From NCBI GenBank assembly GCA_024404495.1, contig JAKSPT010000016.1, positions 1 to 61,901 of the forward strand: 61,901 bases of DNA, in the 5' to 3' direction. Positions 33,320-40,892 of this stretch are shown here, piece by piece (within the stretch, counting starts at the first letter, position 1; each line of letters opens with the position of its first letter). The position numbers and the translations under genes are program-made. Origin of the DNA: Lachnospiraceae bacterium. GTDB taxonomy: Bacteria; Bacillota; Clostridia; Oscillospirales; CAG-272. Under the pieces are notes generated by a model. It was not told where the DNA came from. It ran no database searches and saw nothing but the letters and a program-made list of their open reading frames with translations.

Positions 33320-33690
33320 CGGTCAACGAAGCGATCGCACGGGTCGACGCCCTCCGGCCGGGCAACGTCTACTCCCACGCCGAGCTGACGAAATGGCTTG
33401 AGGAGCTCGACGCGCAGATTTGGCGCGAGATCGTCCTCACGCACGAGGGCGGGGACGATATCCCGGAGCCGCGTTACGATCCCGCCTCGGGCGGGGACGA
33501 GGTCCTTCTCGCCGGGACGCCGCACGACCGGATCTATCTCTCCTTTCTTTTTGCCCAGATCGACCGGATGAACGGGGAGATCGACCGGTACAACAACAGC
33601 GTTTCCACCTTCAACGCCGAATACGCCGCCTTCCGCAATTCCTATAACGCGGAGCACGCGCCGAAGGGCGGAAGGCTGCGCTTTTTCTGA
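33316..33690 (+). CDS. Putative phage head-tail connector protein
   Basis: A 124-residue protein starting at the GTG that overlaps the previous stop codon (33316-33319). It is mostly helical: VNEAIARVDALRPGNVYSHA, ELTKWLEELDAQIWREIVLT, then a loop GTPHDRIYLSFLFAQIDRMN and a final helix. Position after the capsid gene and before the nozzle-like protein fits an adaptor or neck protein that extends the portal. Residues such as LAGTPHDRIYL recur in similar phage proteins, but the assignment is by context. Confidence 0.6.
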   Translation: MTVNEAIARVDALRPGNVYSHAELTKWLEELDAQIWREIVLTHEGGDDIPEPRYDPASGGDEVLLAGTPHDRIYLSFLFAQIDRMNGEIDRYNNSVSTFNAEYAAFRNSYNAEHAPKGGRLRFF

Positions 33691-33704
33691 AAGGGGGAAT
33701 CCGG

Positions 33705-35534
33705 ATGAAATATCCTCTTTACCGGAAGACCGGACACTCCACCCTCGTTACCGACGCCTTCGGCGGGTACTGTCACCGTCCCCGCATCGACGCGGGCGAA
33801 TTCTACGATATGGAAAACCTCACCGCCGACGATTTTCCCGTCCTCTCCTCAAGAAAACCGCGCGGGATCTGCGCCTCTCCGACGGCGGCGTCGGGCATCG
33901 CGGCGAAGAAGACGCTTTGCTATACCGACGGGCGTTACGTCGTGATCGGGAACAACGAGCCGATCGACATGGAGCTGACGCCCGGCGACAAGCAGCTCGT
34001 TTCGATGGGTGCGTACCTTCTGATCTTTCCCGACAGAAAGTATATCAACACCGAAAAGCTCCTTGACCGCGGCTCGATCGACTCTCATTTTTCCACGCTT
34101 GACGCCTACGCCGGGGTCCTATATCCCACGACCTTTTCCCTCTGCGACGCAGAGGGGCACGATATCACTCCGACCTATCCGGCGTCCGATACCGAGCCGT
34201 CCGGGACGGTATCCGACGGGGATACCTGGGTCGACAAATCCGGGTCGAAAAGCGTTCTCAAGCGGTATTCGGGATCGGCTGGCGCGTGGATCACCTGCCC
34301 GGGCGTCTGCGTCAGGATCAGCGCGTTCTGCCTCGGAGACGAATTCCGTCCGGGCGACGGCATCCGGATCCGGATCACCGAATACCGCGATCAGACCGGC
34401 AGATACAAGCGCCCGGGGGAGGAAAGCTACTTCGACTGTCCGCAGCTCTCGGACTTCAACGGCACCTTCACGGTCAAGGCACGTCAGCCCGACTGGATCC
34501 TTGTGAACGGCATCGTGGACGAAACGGTTTCGGTCGAAAACGTGATCGATTTCGACAGGAAGATGCCCGCCTTCGACTTCGTAACCGAATCGGGCAACCG
34601 CCTCTGGTGCTGCCGCTACGGCGAGGACAACGAGGGGAATACGGTCAACGAAATCTACGCCTCGAAGCTCGGAGACTTCAAAAACTGGAACGTCTTTTCC
34701 GGGCTTTCGACCGATTCCTACGCCGCCTCCTGCGGGACCGACGGCGAGTGGACCGGGGCGGTCACCTATCTCGGCACGCCGATCTTCTTCAAGGAGGACA
34801 GGCTGCACCGGGTCAGCGGCACGGAGCCCTCCGTCTTCCGCGTCACGGCAGAGGAGTGCGCCGGGGTGAAAAAGGGCTCGGCGGGGTCGATCGCCGCCGT
34901 CTGCGGTACGCTCTTCTATCTTTCCCCGGGCGGGGTCTGCGCTTACGACGGATCATCCCCGGTCCTGCTCCCCGACGTTTTCGGGAATCTTTCCCTCCGC
35001 GACGGCGTCGGCGGGGCGTGTCGGGCAAAATACCTGCTTTCCGCCGCCGACCGCGAGGGAAACGGGCACTTCTTCGTTTACGATACCGAGAAAAGATACT
35101 GGATGCGGGAGGACGGGCTCCGCGCAGCCGCTTTTGCCTCGGACGGGGACGAAACGTGGGTCCTCGACCGCGCCGACGGAAAGATCAAGACGCTTTCCGG
35201 CGCAGGGACGCCCGAGGCGGAAGAGGTGAGCTGGATGGCACGGACGGGGCTGATCGGTCTGCATACCGCCGACCGGAAATATCTTACCGCCCTTTCGGTC
35301 ACGCTGTCCCTTTCTCCCGGCGCGGAGGCGGCGGTGTACGTCCGCTACGACTCGGAGGGCGACTGGATCCCCGCCGCGTCGGCGTCCGGTACCGGAAAGA
35401 CCGCGGTCACGATGAATCTCCCCGTCCGTCCGCGCCGCTGCGGTCACTTTGAGCTGATGCTTACCGGACGGGGAGCGGTCAGACTCTTTTCGGTCACGAA
35501 GCGGCTGGAGGAGGGAAGGGAGGCGGGCGTATGA
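33705..35534 (+). CDS. Tail nozzle-like protein (beta-propeller type)
   Basis: A 609-residue, almost all-beta protein with repeated short Tyr/Gly/Asp strands and blade-like segments such as NRLWCCRYGEDNEGNTVNEI, FKNWNVFSGLSTDSYAAS, and GTPIFFKEDRLHRVSG. This pattern is that of T7 gp12 or P22 gp10-like nozzle proteins that close the short tail of podoviruses. With no tape-measure, tube or sheath gene in the cassette, this supports a short-tailed particle. It begins with an extended segment MKYPLYRKTGHSTLV and an NLTADDFP(V)LSSR motif seen in such proteins. GGGGGAAT precedes the ATG. Confidence 0.68.
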   Translation: MKYPLYRKTGHSTLVTDAFGGYCHRPRIDAGEFYDMENLTADDFPVLSSRKPRGICASPTAASGIAAKKTLCYTDGRYVVIGNNEPIDMELTPGDKQLVSMGAYLLIFPDRKYINTEKLLDRGSIDSHFSTLDAYAGVLYPTTFSLCDAEGHDITPTYPASDTEPSGTVSDGDTWVDKSGSKSVLKRYSGSAGAWITCPGVCVRISAFCLGDEFRPGDGIRIRITEYRDQTGRYKRPGEESYFDCPQLSDFNGTFTVKARQPDWILVNGIVDETVSVENVIDFDRKMPAFDFVTESGNRLWCCRYGEDNEGNTVNEIYASKLGDFKNWNVFSGLSTDSYAASCGTDGEWTGAVTYLGTPIFFKEDRLHRVSGTEPSVFRVTAEECAGVKKGSAGSIAAVCGTLFYLSPGGVCAYDGSSPVLLPDVFGNLSLRDGVGGACRAKYLLSAADREGNGHFFVYDTEKRYWMREDGLRAAAFASDGDETWVLDRADGKIKTLSGAGTPEAEEVSWMARTGLIGLHTADRKYLTALSVTLSLSPGAEAAVYVRYDSEGDWIPAASASGTGKTAVTMNLPVRPRRCGHFELMLTGRGAVRLFSVTKRLEEGREAGV

Positions 35535-35836
35535 TCCCGTTCCGTCTTCCTCCCTCCGGCAGCGGGAGCGATCCCGCGATTCGGTCTTACCTTCGTGCGC
35601 TCGTTTCCGAGCTGAACGACGCCGTCTCCCGCCTCGGAGAAAAACAGGAAAAGCTTTCTTCCGAGGCGCTTCTTCCGGTCGGTCTTTCGGCGCTTCCTTC
35701 GCTTCCCGCCGGGATCGGAGCGGAGGACGGGGCGGCTTTCGCGGTCAGAATGGGAGAAAACGTCCTCCTCATTGCCGCGGGGCGTTTGTTTCTCGGCGTG
35801 CCCGACGGAGACGGTCTGCGGTGGACCGAAAAATGA
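35531..35836 (+). CDS. Small phage structural protein, unknown function
   Basis: A 101-residue protein overlapping the nozzle-like gene by four bases (ATGA). The N-terminal 50 residues include a helix (YLRALVSELNDAVSRLGEKQ) likely to oligomerise, followed by short beta strands. Possibly a tail-tip or fibre-attachment protein, judged only by position. No family recognised. Confidence 0.6.
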   Translation: MIPFRLPPSGSGSDPAIRSYLRALVSELNDAVSRLGEKQEKLSSEALLPVGLSALPSLPAGIGAEDGAAFAVRMGENVLLIAAGRLFLGVPDGDGLRWTEK

Positions 35837-35872
35837 CCGGACTATCAAACACAACGACTGGAGGCTGAACCT

Positions 35873-36766
35873 TTGAACGACGCATACGATTTTCTGACGC
35901 TGGAGCTCTGCGCCTCTCTTTCCCCGGCGCTGCTCCGGCTGCATAAGGACGATTCCGCACGCAGAATCGTCTTCCGTCTGCGCGAGGACGGGCGGGATTA
36001 CCGCCTTGCCCCGGGCACGACCGCCGTCCTCCGCGCGAAAAAGCCGGACGGAACGGTGCTTTTCAACGCCTGTCAGATCGACGGGCAGACCGTGATCTAC
36101 CGTCCGACCACGCAGACCACCGCCGTCCCCGGGACGCTGGAATGCGAGCTGACCCTTTACGGCGGGGAAGGAGAGCAGCTTACCTCCGCCCGGTTCCGCG
36201 CGGTCGTGGAGGATACGCTTTGTTCCGACTCCGAGGTGGAATCGGAGGACGAATTCTCCGCGCTCGCGGCGGCGATCGCGGCGGCGGGCAATCTTGAGCT
36301 CGGCGCGGAGCGGGAGGGAAAAACGGTTACGCTTACCCTCACCCGGCGCGACGGGAGCGAGGAAACGGTCGCCCTTTCCGACGGACGCGGGATCGTTTCG
36401 GTCTCGAAGACCGGAAGCGCAGGTGACAGCGACACCTATACCGTTACCTACGACGACGGCGGGACCGATACCTTCGTGATCCGCAACGGCAGATCGGTCA
36501 CCGGGACGCAGATCGAGGACGGGCACCTGACGGTCTCCTATTCGGACGGAAGCGAGACGGACGCGGGGCTTCTTCCGGTTTCGTACCCGGATCACGGCGA
36601 CCTGAACGGAAGAAACGCGCCCGACGCGCATCCGATCTCGGCGGTCACGGGTCTTTCCGCGGCGCTCGCCGCAAAGCAGGACTGTCTGACGGCGGGGACC
36701 GGGATCACGATCTCGGACGGCGTGATCTCCTGCTCCTTCCCCGACGGCGACACGGAGGAATACTGA
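35873..36766 (+). CDS. BppU-like baseplate/receptor-binding protein
   Basis: A 297-residue protein. Its first 110 residues match the N-terminal domain of BppU-type baseplate upper proteins: RIVFRLREDGRDYRLAPGTT, AVLRAKKPDGTVLFNAC, then VPGTLECELTLYG. After an Ala-rich coiled stretch (about 122-138) the rest is made of repeated Gly/Asp/Thr/Ser turns, like a fibre shaft, and ends in LTAGTGITISDGVISC, common in tail fibres. The start is TTG at 35873 with GGAGG at 35860-35864. It likely anchors or forms a receptor-binding fibre. Confidence 0.72.
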   Translation: MNDAYDFLTLELCASLSPALLRLHKDDSARRIVFRLREDGRDYRLAPGTTAVLRAKKPDGTVLFNACQIDGQTVIYRPTTQTTAVPGTLECELTLYGGEGEQLTSARFRAVVEDTLCSDSEVESEDEFSALAAAIAAAGNLELGAEREGKTVTLTLTRRDGSEETVALSDGRGIVSVSKTGSAGDSDTYTVTYDDGGTDTFVIRNGRSVTGTQIEDGHLTVSYSDGSETDAGLLPVSYPDHGDLNGRNAPDAHPISAVTGLSAALAAKQDCLTAGTGITISDGVISCSFPDGDTEEY

Positions 36767-36767
36767 T

Positions 36768-37385
36768 ATGGCAACCGTACTGACCGACAACCGGCATTAC
36801 GGCAACATCGCCGACGCGATCCGCGCGAAGGGTGCGGAGGGAACCTTCCTGCCGTCCGAAATGGCGGCGGCGATCGCTTCGCTTCCGGACGGAGGAGGCG
36901 TTTTCCATACGACGGGAACGGTGGACTACCGCGGATACAACGCGGGCGCGACCTTTACCGTGCCGTACGACCGACCGGAACGCAGCGTCATCGTGACGGC
37001 AAAATGCGTCGGGGTCTGGTACAAAATCGCGGGAGGCAGCTTCGAGCTGTCCGAGTCCCGCGATTTCAGCCTGACCGGCCTTGCGAGCAGCGTGACGGTC
37101 CCTCTTTCCTTCCTTCTGATCTCTCCCGACCTTACGGTTCCCGGTTTCACGATGAAAACCAAACTCGGGTCTTCCAGAACGATCAGAAAAACCAATTCGG
37201 GCATCATTACCATCAATCCGTATAACGCGACAACCGATCCGATGATTGCCACCATGGCGGCGGGGGATATGACCTTCACCGGAACGCACCTTTCGCAGGT
37301 ACTCAGCCCGGGGTACCTGTTTGCGGGAACGGAATTCGGAACGCGGTTTCAGTATCATATTTTTGCATGGGAGGATTGCGCGTGA
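36768..37385 (+). CDS. Phage tail fibre-like protein
   Basis: A 205-residue protein. The N-terminal segment NIADAIRAKGAEGTFLPSE then MAAAIASL is a recurrent short domain of Firmicutes phage tail fibres. The remainder is beta-rich with Thr/Gly, likely a receptor-binding head. It starts one base after the BppU-like stop codon, with GGAGGA inside that gene, and its end overlaps the next start (GTGA). The N-terminal Ala-Thr-Val-Leu-Thr-Asp-Asn region probably joins it to the previous fibre. Confidence 0.65.
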   Translation: MATVLTDNRHYGNIADAIRAKGAEGTFLPSEMAAAIASLPDGGGVFHTTGTVDYRGYNAGATFTVPYDRPERSVIVTAKCVGVWYKIAGGSFELSESRDFSLTGLASSVTVPLSFLLISPDLTVPGFTMKTKLGSSRTIRKTNSGIITINPYNATTDPMIATMAAGDMTFTGTHLSQVLSPGYLFAGTEFGTRFQYHIFAWEDCA

Positions 37386-37624
37386 AATTTTATATCGTGG
37401 AAAACGGCTATATCACCGCGAGCGGGGAGGACGACGGCATGGCGCCCGATATGCCGCGCGCGGATGAGGCAGCACGGCTGCTCGGCAGTTATCCGACGCC
37501 GCCGGAAGGGTACGAGTGCCGTCTGAAAGAGGATCTGACGTGGGAGCTGCTCGCTTTGCCCGCAGAAGAAACGGCACCGGAAACCGGTTCCGATGAAGAG
37601 GAAGGAAACGACGATGGCAGATAA
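37382..37624 (+). CDS. Small phage protein, unknown function
   Basis: An 80-residue acidic protein starting at the GTG overlapping the previous stop. It opens with KFYIVENGYITASGEDDG, like small proteins encoded next to tail fibres (fibre assembly or XkdX-like position), and ends in a Glu/Asp-rich tail. It overlaps the next gene by 11 bases. Function not known. Confidence 0.6.
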   Translation: MKFYIVENGYITASGEDDGMAPDMPRADEAARLLGSYPTPPEGYECRLKEDLTWELLALPAEETAPETGSDEEEGNDDGR

Positions 37625-38822
37625 AAAGAAAAACGAAGAACCGTCCGCCAAGGAACGGTATCTGAACGCGCGCTCCGCCGCCGAAGGCGCGCTTTCCGGG
37701 CTGAGCGAAAGACAGCCCTTCTCCTACGATCCCGATGGCGACGCGCTTTACCGTCAGTACCGCGACAGATACGTCGAGCTCGGGCGGGGCGCGATGGAGG
37801 ACACGGTCGGCAGGGCGTCCGCGCTGACCGGCGGCTATTCCAATTCCTACGCCGTGGGGGCGGGGAATCAGGCGTATGCGAACTATCTGAAGGAGCTGAA
37901 CGAGCTCGTTCCCGAGCTTGAAGCGCGCGCCTATTCCCGTTGGAAGGACGGAAACGAGGAGGAAAGAAAGCTTTACGGGCTGCTTTCCGACGCTGCCGAC
38001 CTTGCCTATTCCCGTTACCGTGACGAGATCGCCGACGGCAGATACGCCGACGAAACGGCGTACAAGAGGAGTCGCGACGCGATCTCCGACGCCCGCTATG
38101 CCGACGAGACCGCGTACAAGCGCAGCCGCGACGAAGCGGACGACGCTTACCGCGCACTCCGGGATCTGTATGAGGACCGCCGCGCGGCGTACGAATACGA
38201 AAACGACCTGAACTACAAATACGACGGCATTCTTGCCTCGAAGGGCTACGATCTGCGTACCGAAGAGGGAAGAGCCGCCGCACGGGATTCATCCGGAAGC
38301 GTTCCGCAGAGCACGGGTCCCGCGCCCGACGCCGTTCCCGCAAAGGCGGACACGGTGATCGCCAGGCTCGCCTCCTATCTGGATAACGGGCAGACCGAAA
38401 GCGCGTCCCGTCTGATCGCCGCCTACCGCGCGATGGGTTATACCGGCTGGGCGGATCTGATGACCGGCATCTATCTGACCGAAGCCTCCGGCGGGCAGCA
38501 GTCCGGAAAGGAAAGCTCCGGGGAAAAGGAGCCTTCCGACAAGCCCGGCACGGAGAAGGAAGCCGGATGGACGCGTCCCGACGGGACCGAACGGACGCGC
38601 GTTCCGGTCGAGACTGCGGAGGAACGCGGAAACGACCGCTTCCCGGTCGGGCTGACGGCGCTGCCCTCGCTGGCGGGGGCGATCGCGGGAGCGGGAGACT
38701 TCGGGAAAAAGGACGATAAGGAGCAGAACGCGGAACCCGGCGCCGGGCTCGGTGCCGTCGCAGCGCTGCTCGACGCGTTCGAGGCGATCAAAAACGCGGA
38801 AAAGGCGGTGAGAAAAGGATGA
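37614..38822 (+). CDS. Putative internal virion/ejection protein
   Basis: A 402-residue hydrophilic, helical protein. The first half contains PFSYDPDGDALYRQYRDRYV and ALTGGYSNSYAVGAGNQAY, a pattern I associate with proteins that follow fibre genes in short-tailed Firmicutes phages and may be ejected with the DNA. A repeat occurs at about 140-185: the segment RYADETAYKRSRDA appears twice, 20 residues apart. The second half is low complexity (Glu/Lys/Ser/Gly), and the end is Gly/Ala-rich. I chose the ATG at 37614, after AGGAAGGAA, rather than 37593. Function by analogy only. Confidence 0.55.
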   Translation: MADKKKNEEPSAKERYLNARSAAEGALSGLSERQPFSYDPDGDALYRQYRDRYVELGRGAMEDTVGRASALTGGYSNSYAVGAGNQAYANYLKELNELVPELEARAYSRWKDGNEEERKLYGLLSDAADLAYSRYRDEIADGRYADETAYKRSRDAISDARYADETAYKRSRDEADDAYRALRDLYEDRRAAYEYENDLNYKYDGILASKGYDLRTEEGRAAARDSSGSVPQSTGPAPDAVPAKADTVIARLASYLDNGQTESASRLIAAYRAMGYTGWADLMTGIYLTEASGGQQSGKESSGEKEPSDKPGTEKEAGWTRPDGTERTRVPVETAEERGNDRFPVGLTALPSLAGAIAGAGDFGKKDDKEQNAEPGAGLGAVAALLDAFEAIKNAEKAVRKG

Positions 38823-39109
38823 ACGTCAACATTTCGCTCGTGCTTTCCCTGCTTTCGCTGCTCCTCTCCTTTGCCGTCGGCGTGACCGGCATCCGCCGCA
38901 GTCACCGCAGCGACGACAGAGCCGATTCCGCGCAGCTTACGACCGTGATCGTCAAGCTCGAAAGCATCGGCAAGGACGTTTCCGAAATGAAGACCGATCT
39001 GCGCGGCGTCCGGGACGACGTGAAGAATCACGGTGAGCGGATCATTAAGCTCGAGCAGCAGGTCAAGGTCCTCAATCATACCGTTTTCAGGGAGGGAAGC
39101 AATGAATAA
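38819..39109 (+). CDS. XhlA-like small membrane protein of the lysis module
   Basis: A 96-residue protein with one N-terminal membrane span (about 5-25) and a C-terminal coiled coil (about 45-90, with IVKLESIGKDVSEMKTDLRG and IKLEQQVKVLNH). This layout matches XhlA-type proteins that accompany holin and endolysin. It overlaps the preceding gene by four bases (ATGA) and the endolysin gene by eight. Confidence 0.7.
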   Translation: MNVNISLVLSLLSLLLSFAVGVTGIRRSHRSDDRADSAQLTTVIVKLESIGKDVSEMKTDLRGVRDDVKNHGERIIKLEQQVKVLNHTVFREGSNE

Positions 39110-39863
39110 CCGGGAATTCGCTGCAAAAGCGCTCCGGATGGCGGAGGAGGAAAAGACCCTCTACGTCAACGGCTGCTACGCCAAGCGGCTGACCGAGGCA
39201 CAGAAAAAATACTATATCGACCACTATTCCTACAACCGTGGGCTTATCAGGAAGGCAAAGATCAACGCGGCGTCAAACGATACGGTCGGCGCCGACTGCA
39301 TCTGCTTTCTCAAGGCGATCGTGGACGGGTGGGACCCCGACGTGAAGGACGACGCCTGCGGCGTGAAATACGATCCCTCGCACGATCTGACCGAAAAGGG
39401 GCTGCTCGACGCCTGCGGAAAGACGGTATCCGCCGATTTTTCGGAGATCGCCGTCGGGGAATACCTCTATAACCCCGGGCACGGCGGGGTGTATATCGGG
39501 GACGGGCTCGCCGTGGAATGTACCCCCTCGTGGAAGGACGGGGTGCAGATCACTGCGGTCCACAATATTGCGAAGCGCTCGGACTGTGAAGGACGGAAAT
39601 GGGAAAAGCACGGGAAGCTGCCGTGGATCGACTATTCCCGCGAATACGTCTCCGCGTCCGCTCCCGTGCTTGCCCGGGGCGCGGTCGGGGAGGACGTAAA
39701 GAAGCTGCAGGTGCTCCTGAACGCAGAGGGGGAAAGCCTCGATGTCGACGGCTCCTTCGGTCCCGCGACCGACGCCGCGGTCCGCGCGTTTCAGAAGGAG
39801 CATCGGCTTGAAACGGACGGCTCGGTAGGACCTCTGACGTGGTCGGCGCTTCTCTGCGGCTGA
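39102..39863 (+). CDS. Endolysin: NlpC/P60-like peptidase with peptidoglycan-binding domain
   Basis: A 253-residue lysis enzyme. The N-terminal 170 residues form a cysteine peptidase of NlpC/P60/CHAP kind: the catalytic Cys is likely Cys66 or Cys68 in GADCICF, and the His is in NPGHGGVYIGDG (about 126-137). A PG_binding_1 domain follows (about 180-253), with VKKLQVLLNAEG, VDGSFGPATDAAVRAFQKEH and DGSVGPLTWSAL. No signal peptide, so it needs the downstream holin for release. GGAGGGAAG precedes the ATG at 39102. Confidence 0.88.
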   Translation: MNNREFAAKALRMAEEEKTLYVNGCYAKRLTEAQKKYYIDHYSYNRGLIRKAKINAASNDTVGADCICFLKAIVDGWDPDVKDDACGVKYDPSHDLTEKGLLDACGKTVSADFSEIAVGEYLYNPGHGGVYIGDGLAVECTPSWKDGVQITAVHNIAKRSDCEGRKWEKHGKLPWIDYSREYVSASAPVLARGAVGEDVKKLQVLLNAEGESLDVDGSFGPATDAAVRAFQKEHRLETDGSVGPLTWSALLCG

Positions 39864-39947
39864 ACGGGAAGACGGCTTCCGCATACAATGAAAGGGGACG
39901 GGCCCCGCAGCGGAGTATCCGTCCCCCACGAAAGAAAGGAACGGACT

Positions 39948-40151
39948 ATGGACTGGAAAAGAAAACTCTCCTCGCGCAAGCTCTGGATCGCGGTCGCAGG
40001 ACTGATCTCCGGGCTGATCCTCGCCTTCGGCGGATCGGAGGCTGCCGCGGAAACGGTCAGCGGCGTCGTGATGTCGACGGCGTCGGTCGTTGGCTATCTT
40101 CTTGCGGAAGGGCTGGCGGACAGCACGCACACGGAAGAAAAAGAAGAATAA
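39948..40151 (+). CDS. Phage holin
   Basis: A 67-residue membrane protein. A basic start, MDWKRKLSSRKLWIA, leads into two hydrophobic spans (about 11-28 and 36-55) and a charged end, HTEEKEE. SRKLWIAVAGLISGLI and a Thr-Val-Ser-Gly-Val-Val helix are typical of small class-II-like holins of Firmicutes phages. AAAGGAAC lies ahead of the ATG at 39948. Last gene of the phage cassette, followed by a strong terminator. Confidence 0.85.
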   Translation: MDWKRKLSSRKLWIAVAGLISGLILAFGGSEAAAETVSGVVMSTASVVGYLLAEGLADSTHTEEKEE

Positions 40152-40164
40152 CGCAGAACAAACG

Positions 40165-40210
40165 AAAAACCGCTCCGGAAATGCCACAACCGCATAAGGA
40201 AGTATTTTGA
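40165..40210 (+). repeat. Left copy of an inverted repeat flanking an AT-rich gene
   Basis: Shares about 34 of 46 bases with the complement of 40837-40882. Common blocks include AACCGCTCCGG and TAAGGAAGT. Confidence 0.65.
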
Positions 40211-40218
40211 CAAAATTA

Positions 40219-40265
40219 AACCCGCCGAAAGAGAAAAAGAGTTCTTTCGGCGGGTTACTTTTTTA
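40219..40265. terminator. Terminator at the end of the phage cassette
   Basis: Fourteen-base arms AACCCGCCGAAAGA (40219-40232) and TCTTTCGGCGGGTT (40243-40256), followed by ACTTTTTT on the plus strand. It may also end the opposing AT-rich gene. Confidence 0.88.
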
Positions 40266-40290
40266 ACTTGACAAATTCAGATTGTTTTGT

Positions 40291-40761
40291 TTATTCAAAC
40301 CACAGCTTATTCATGCCTTCAAGGAAAACGCGATCGAAACAAATTTCACTGTCTGGCAAAACGGAGTCGATGCCACAATAAGGACAAATAGCAGTCCGCC
40401 CGTTTCTATCGGAAAGCCAATCGGTTATTTCTTCCGGTTTGAATATTTTTAGGCAGAAAAAACATCCGCACTTGTGACTGTTCTTTATTTCCTGCTCATT
40501 GGAGGATGAAAACATATGAGCTAATGTGTATTCATCTTTGAGTGTGATTTCGGGGAATCCGTCTGTCTTCCAAATATACTTGTTGTTCAACAGAATATAT
40601 TTCTTATAACGCTTTTTATATTCTTCCCGACTGATTTGATTAGCCCCTCCTGCTTCATAATACCCATCATTTTCCCATCCGCAGAATTTGCAAATATCAT
40701 AGTCGTAAAGTTGACCAAATGTTGTTTTTCCGCAAATCGGACAAATCAACTCTTTATTCAT
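40291..40761 (-). CDS. AT-rich zinc-ribbon (CPCC-like) protein
   Basis: A 156-residue soluble protein with four Cys pairs: CPICG (7-11) and CKFCGW at the start form a CPCC-type zinc ribbon, and GCFFC plus CPYCG near the end form a second metal site around ITDWLSDRNGRTAICPY. Its base composition is clearly more AT-rich than every neighbour, with many ATA, TTT and AAT codons, so it was probably acquired. It is bracketed by the inverted repeats at 40165-40210 and 40837-40882, right after the phage terminator. I prefer the ATG at 40761, which follows GGAG; 40776 has no ribosome site. Function unknown; such proteins occur as accessory or immunity-type genes, but nothing here proves that. Confidence 0.75.
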   Translation of the reverse strand: MNKELICPICGKTTFGQLYDYDICKFCGWENDGYYEAGGANQISREEYKKRYKKYILLNNKYIWKTDGFPEITLKDEYTLAHMFSSSNEQEIKNSHKCGCFFCLKIFKPEEITDWLSDRNGRTAICPYCGIDSVLPDSEICFDRVFLEGMNKLWFE

Positions 40762-40806
40762 CATCTCAATCTCCATACTAATGACTTGTCCACAACTTTA
40801 GCGAGC

Positions 40807-40833
40807 ATCGGATTTTGCCGTACAAAATCCGAT
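40807..40833. repeat. Perfect 11-base palindrome next to right inverted repeat
   Basis: ATCGGATTTTG and CAAAATCCGAT around CCGTA. No T-run follows. It is part of the right-hand repeat region. Confidence 0.6.
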
Positions 40834-40836
40834 CGC

Positions 40837-40882
40837 GAAAAACTTCCTTACGTGGCTGTCGCGAAACCGGAGCGGTTTGTTG
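40837..40882 (-). repeat. Right copy of the inverted repeat
   Basis: Read on the minus strand it matches the left copy at about three quarters of positions. In this copy the ends TCGCGA...TCGCGA can also pair with each other. Confidence 0.65.
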
Positions 40883-40892
40883 TTTGATCAGA

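Noticed and set aside
31532..40151. Diversity-generating retroelement in the fibre genes
   Set aside because: No reverse transcriptase gene, and no pair of template and variable repeats seen.
26281..40290. Attachment-site direct repeats flanking the phage cassette
   Set aside because: I compared the DNA on both sides by eye and found no shared stretch long enough to suggest attL and attR, and there is no integrase.
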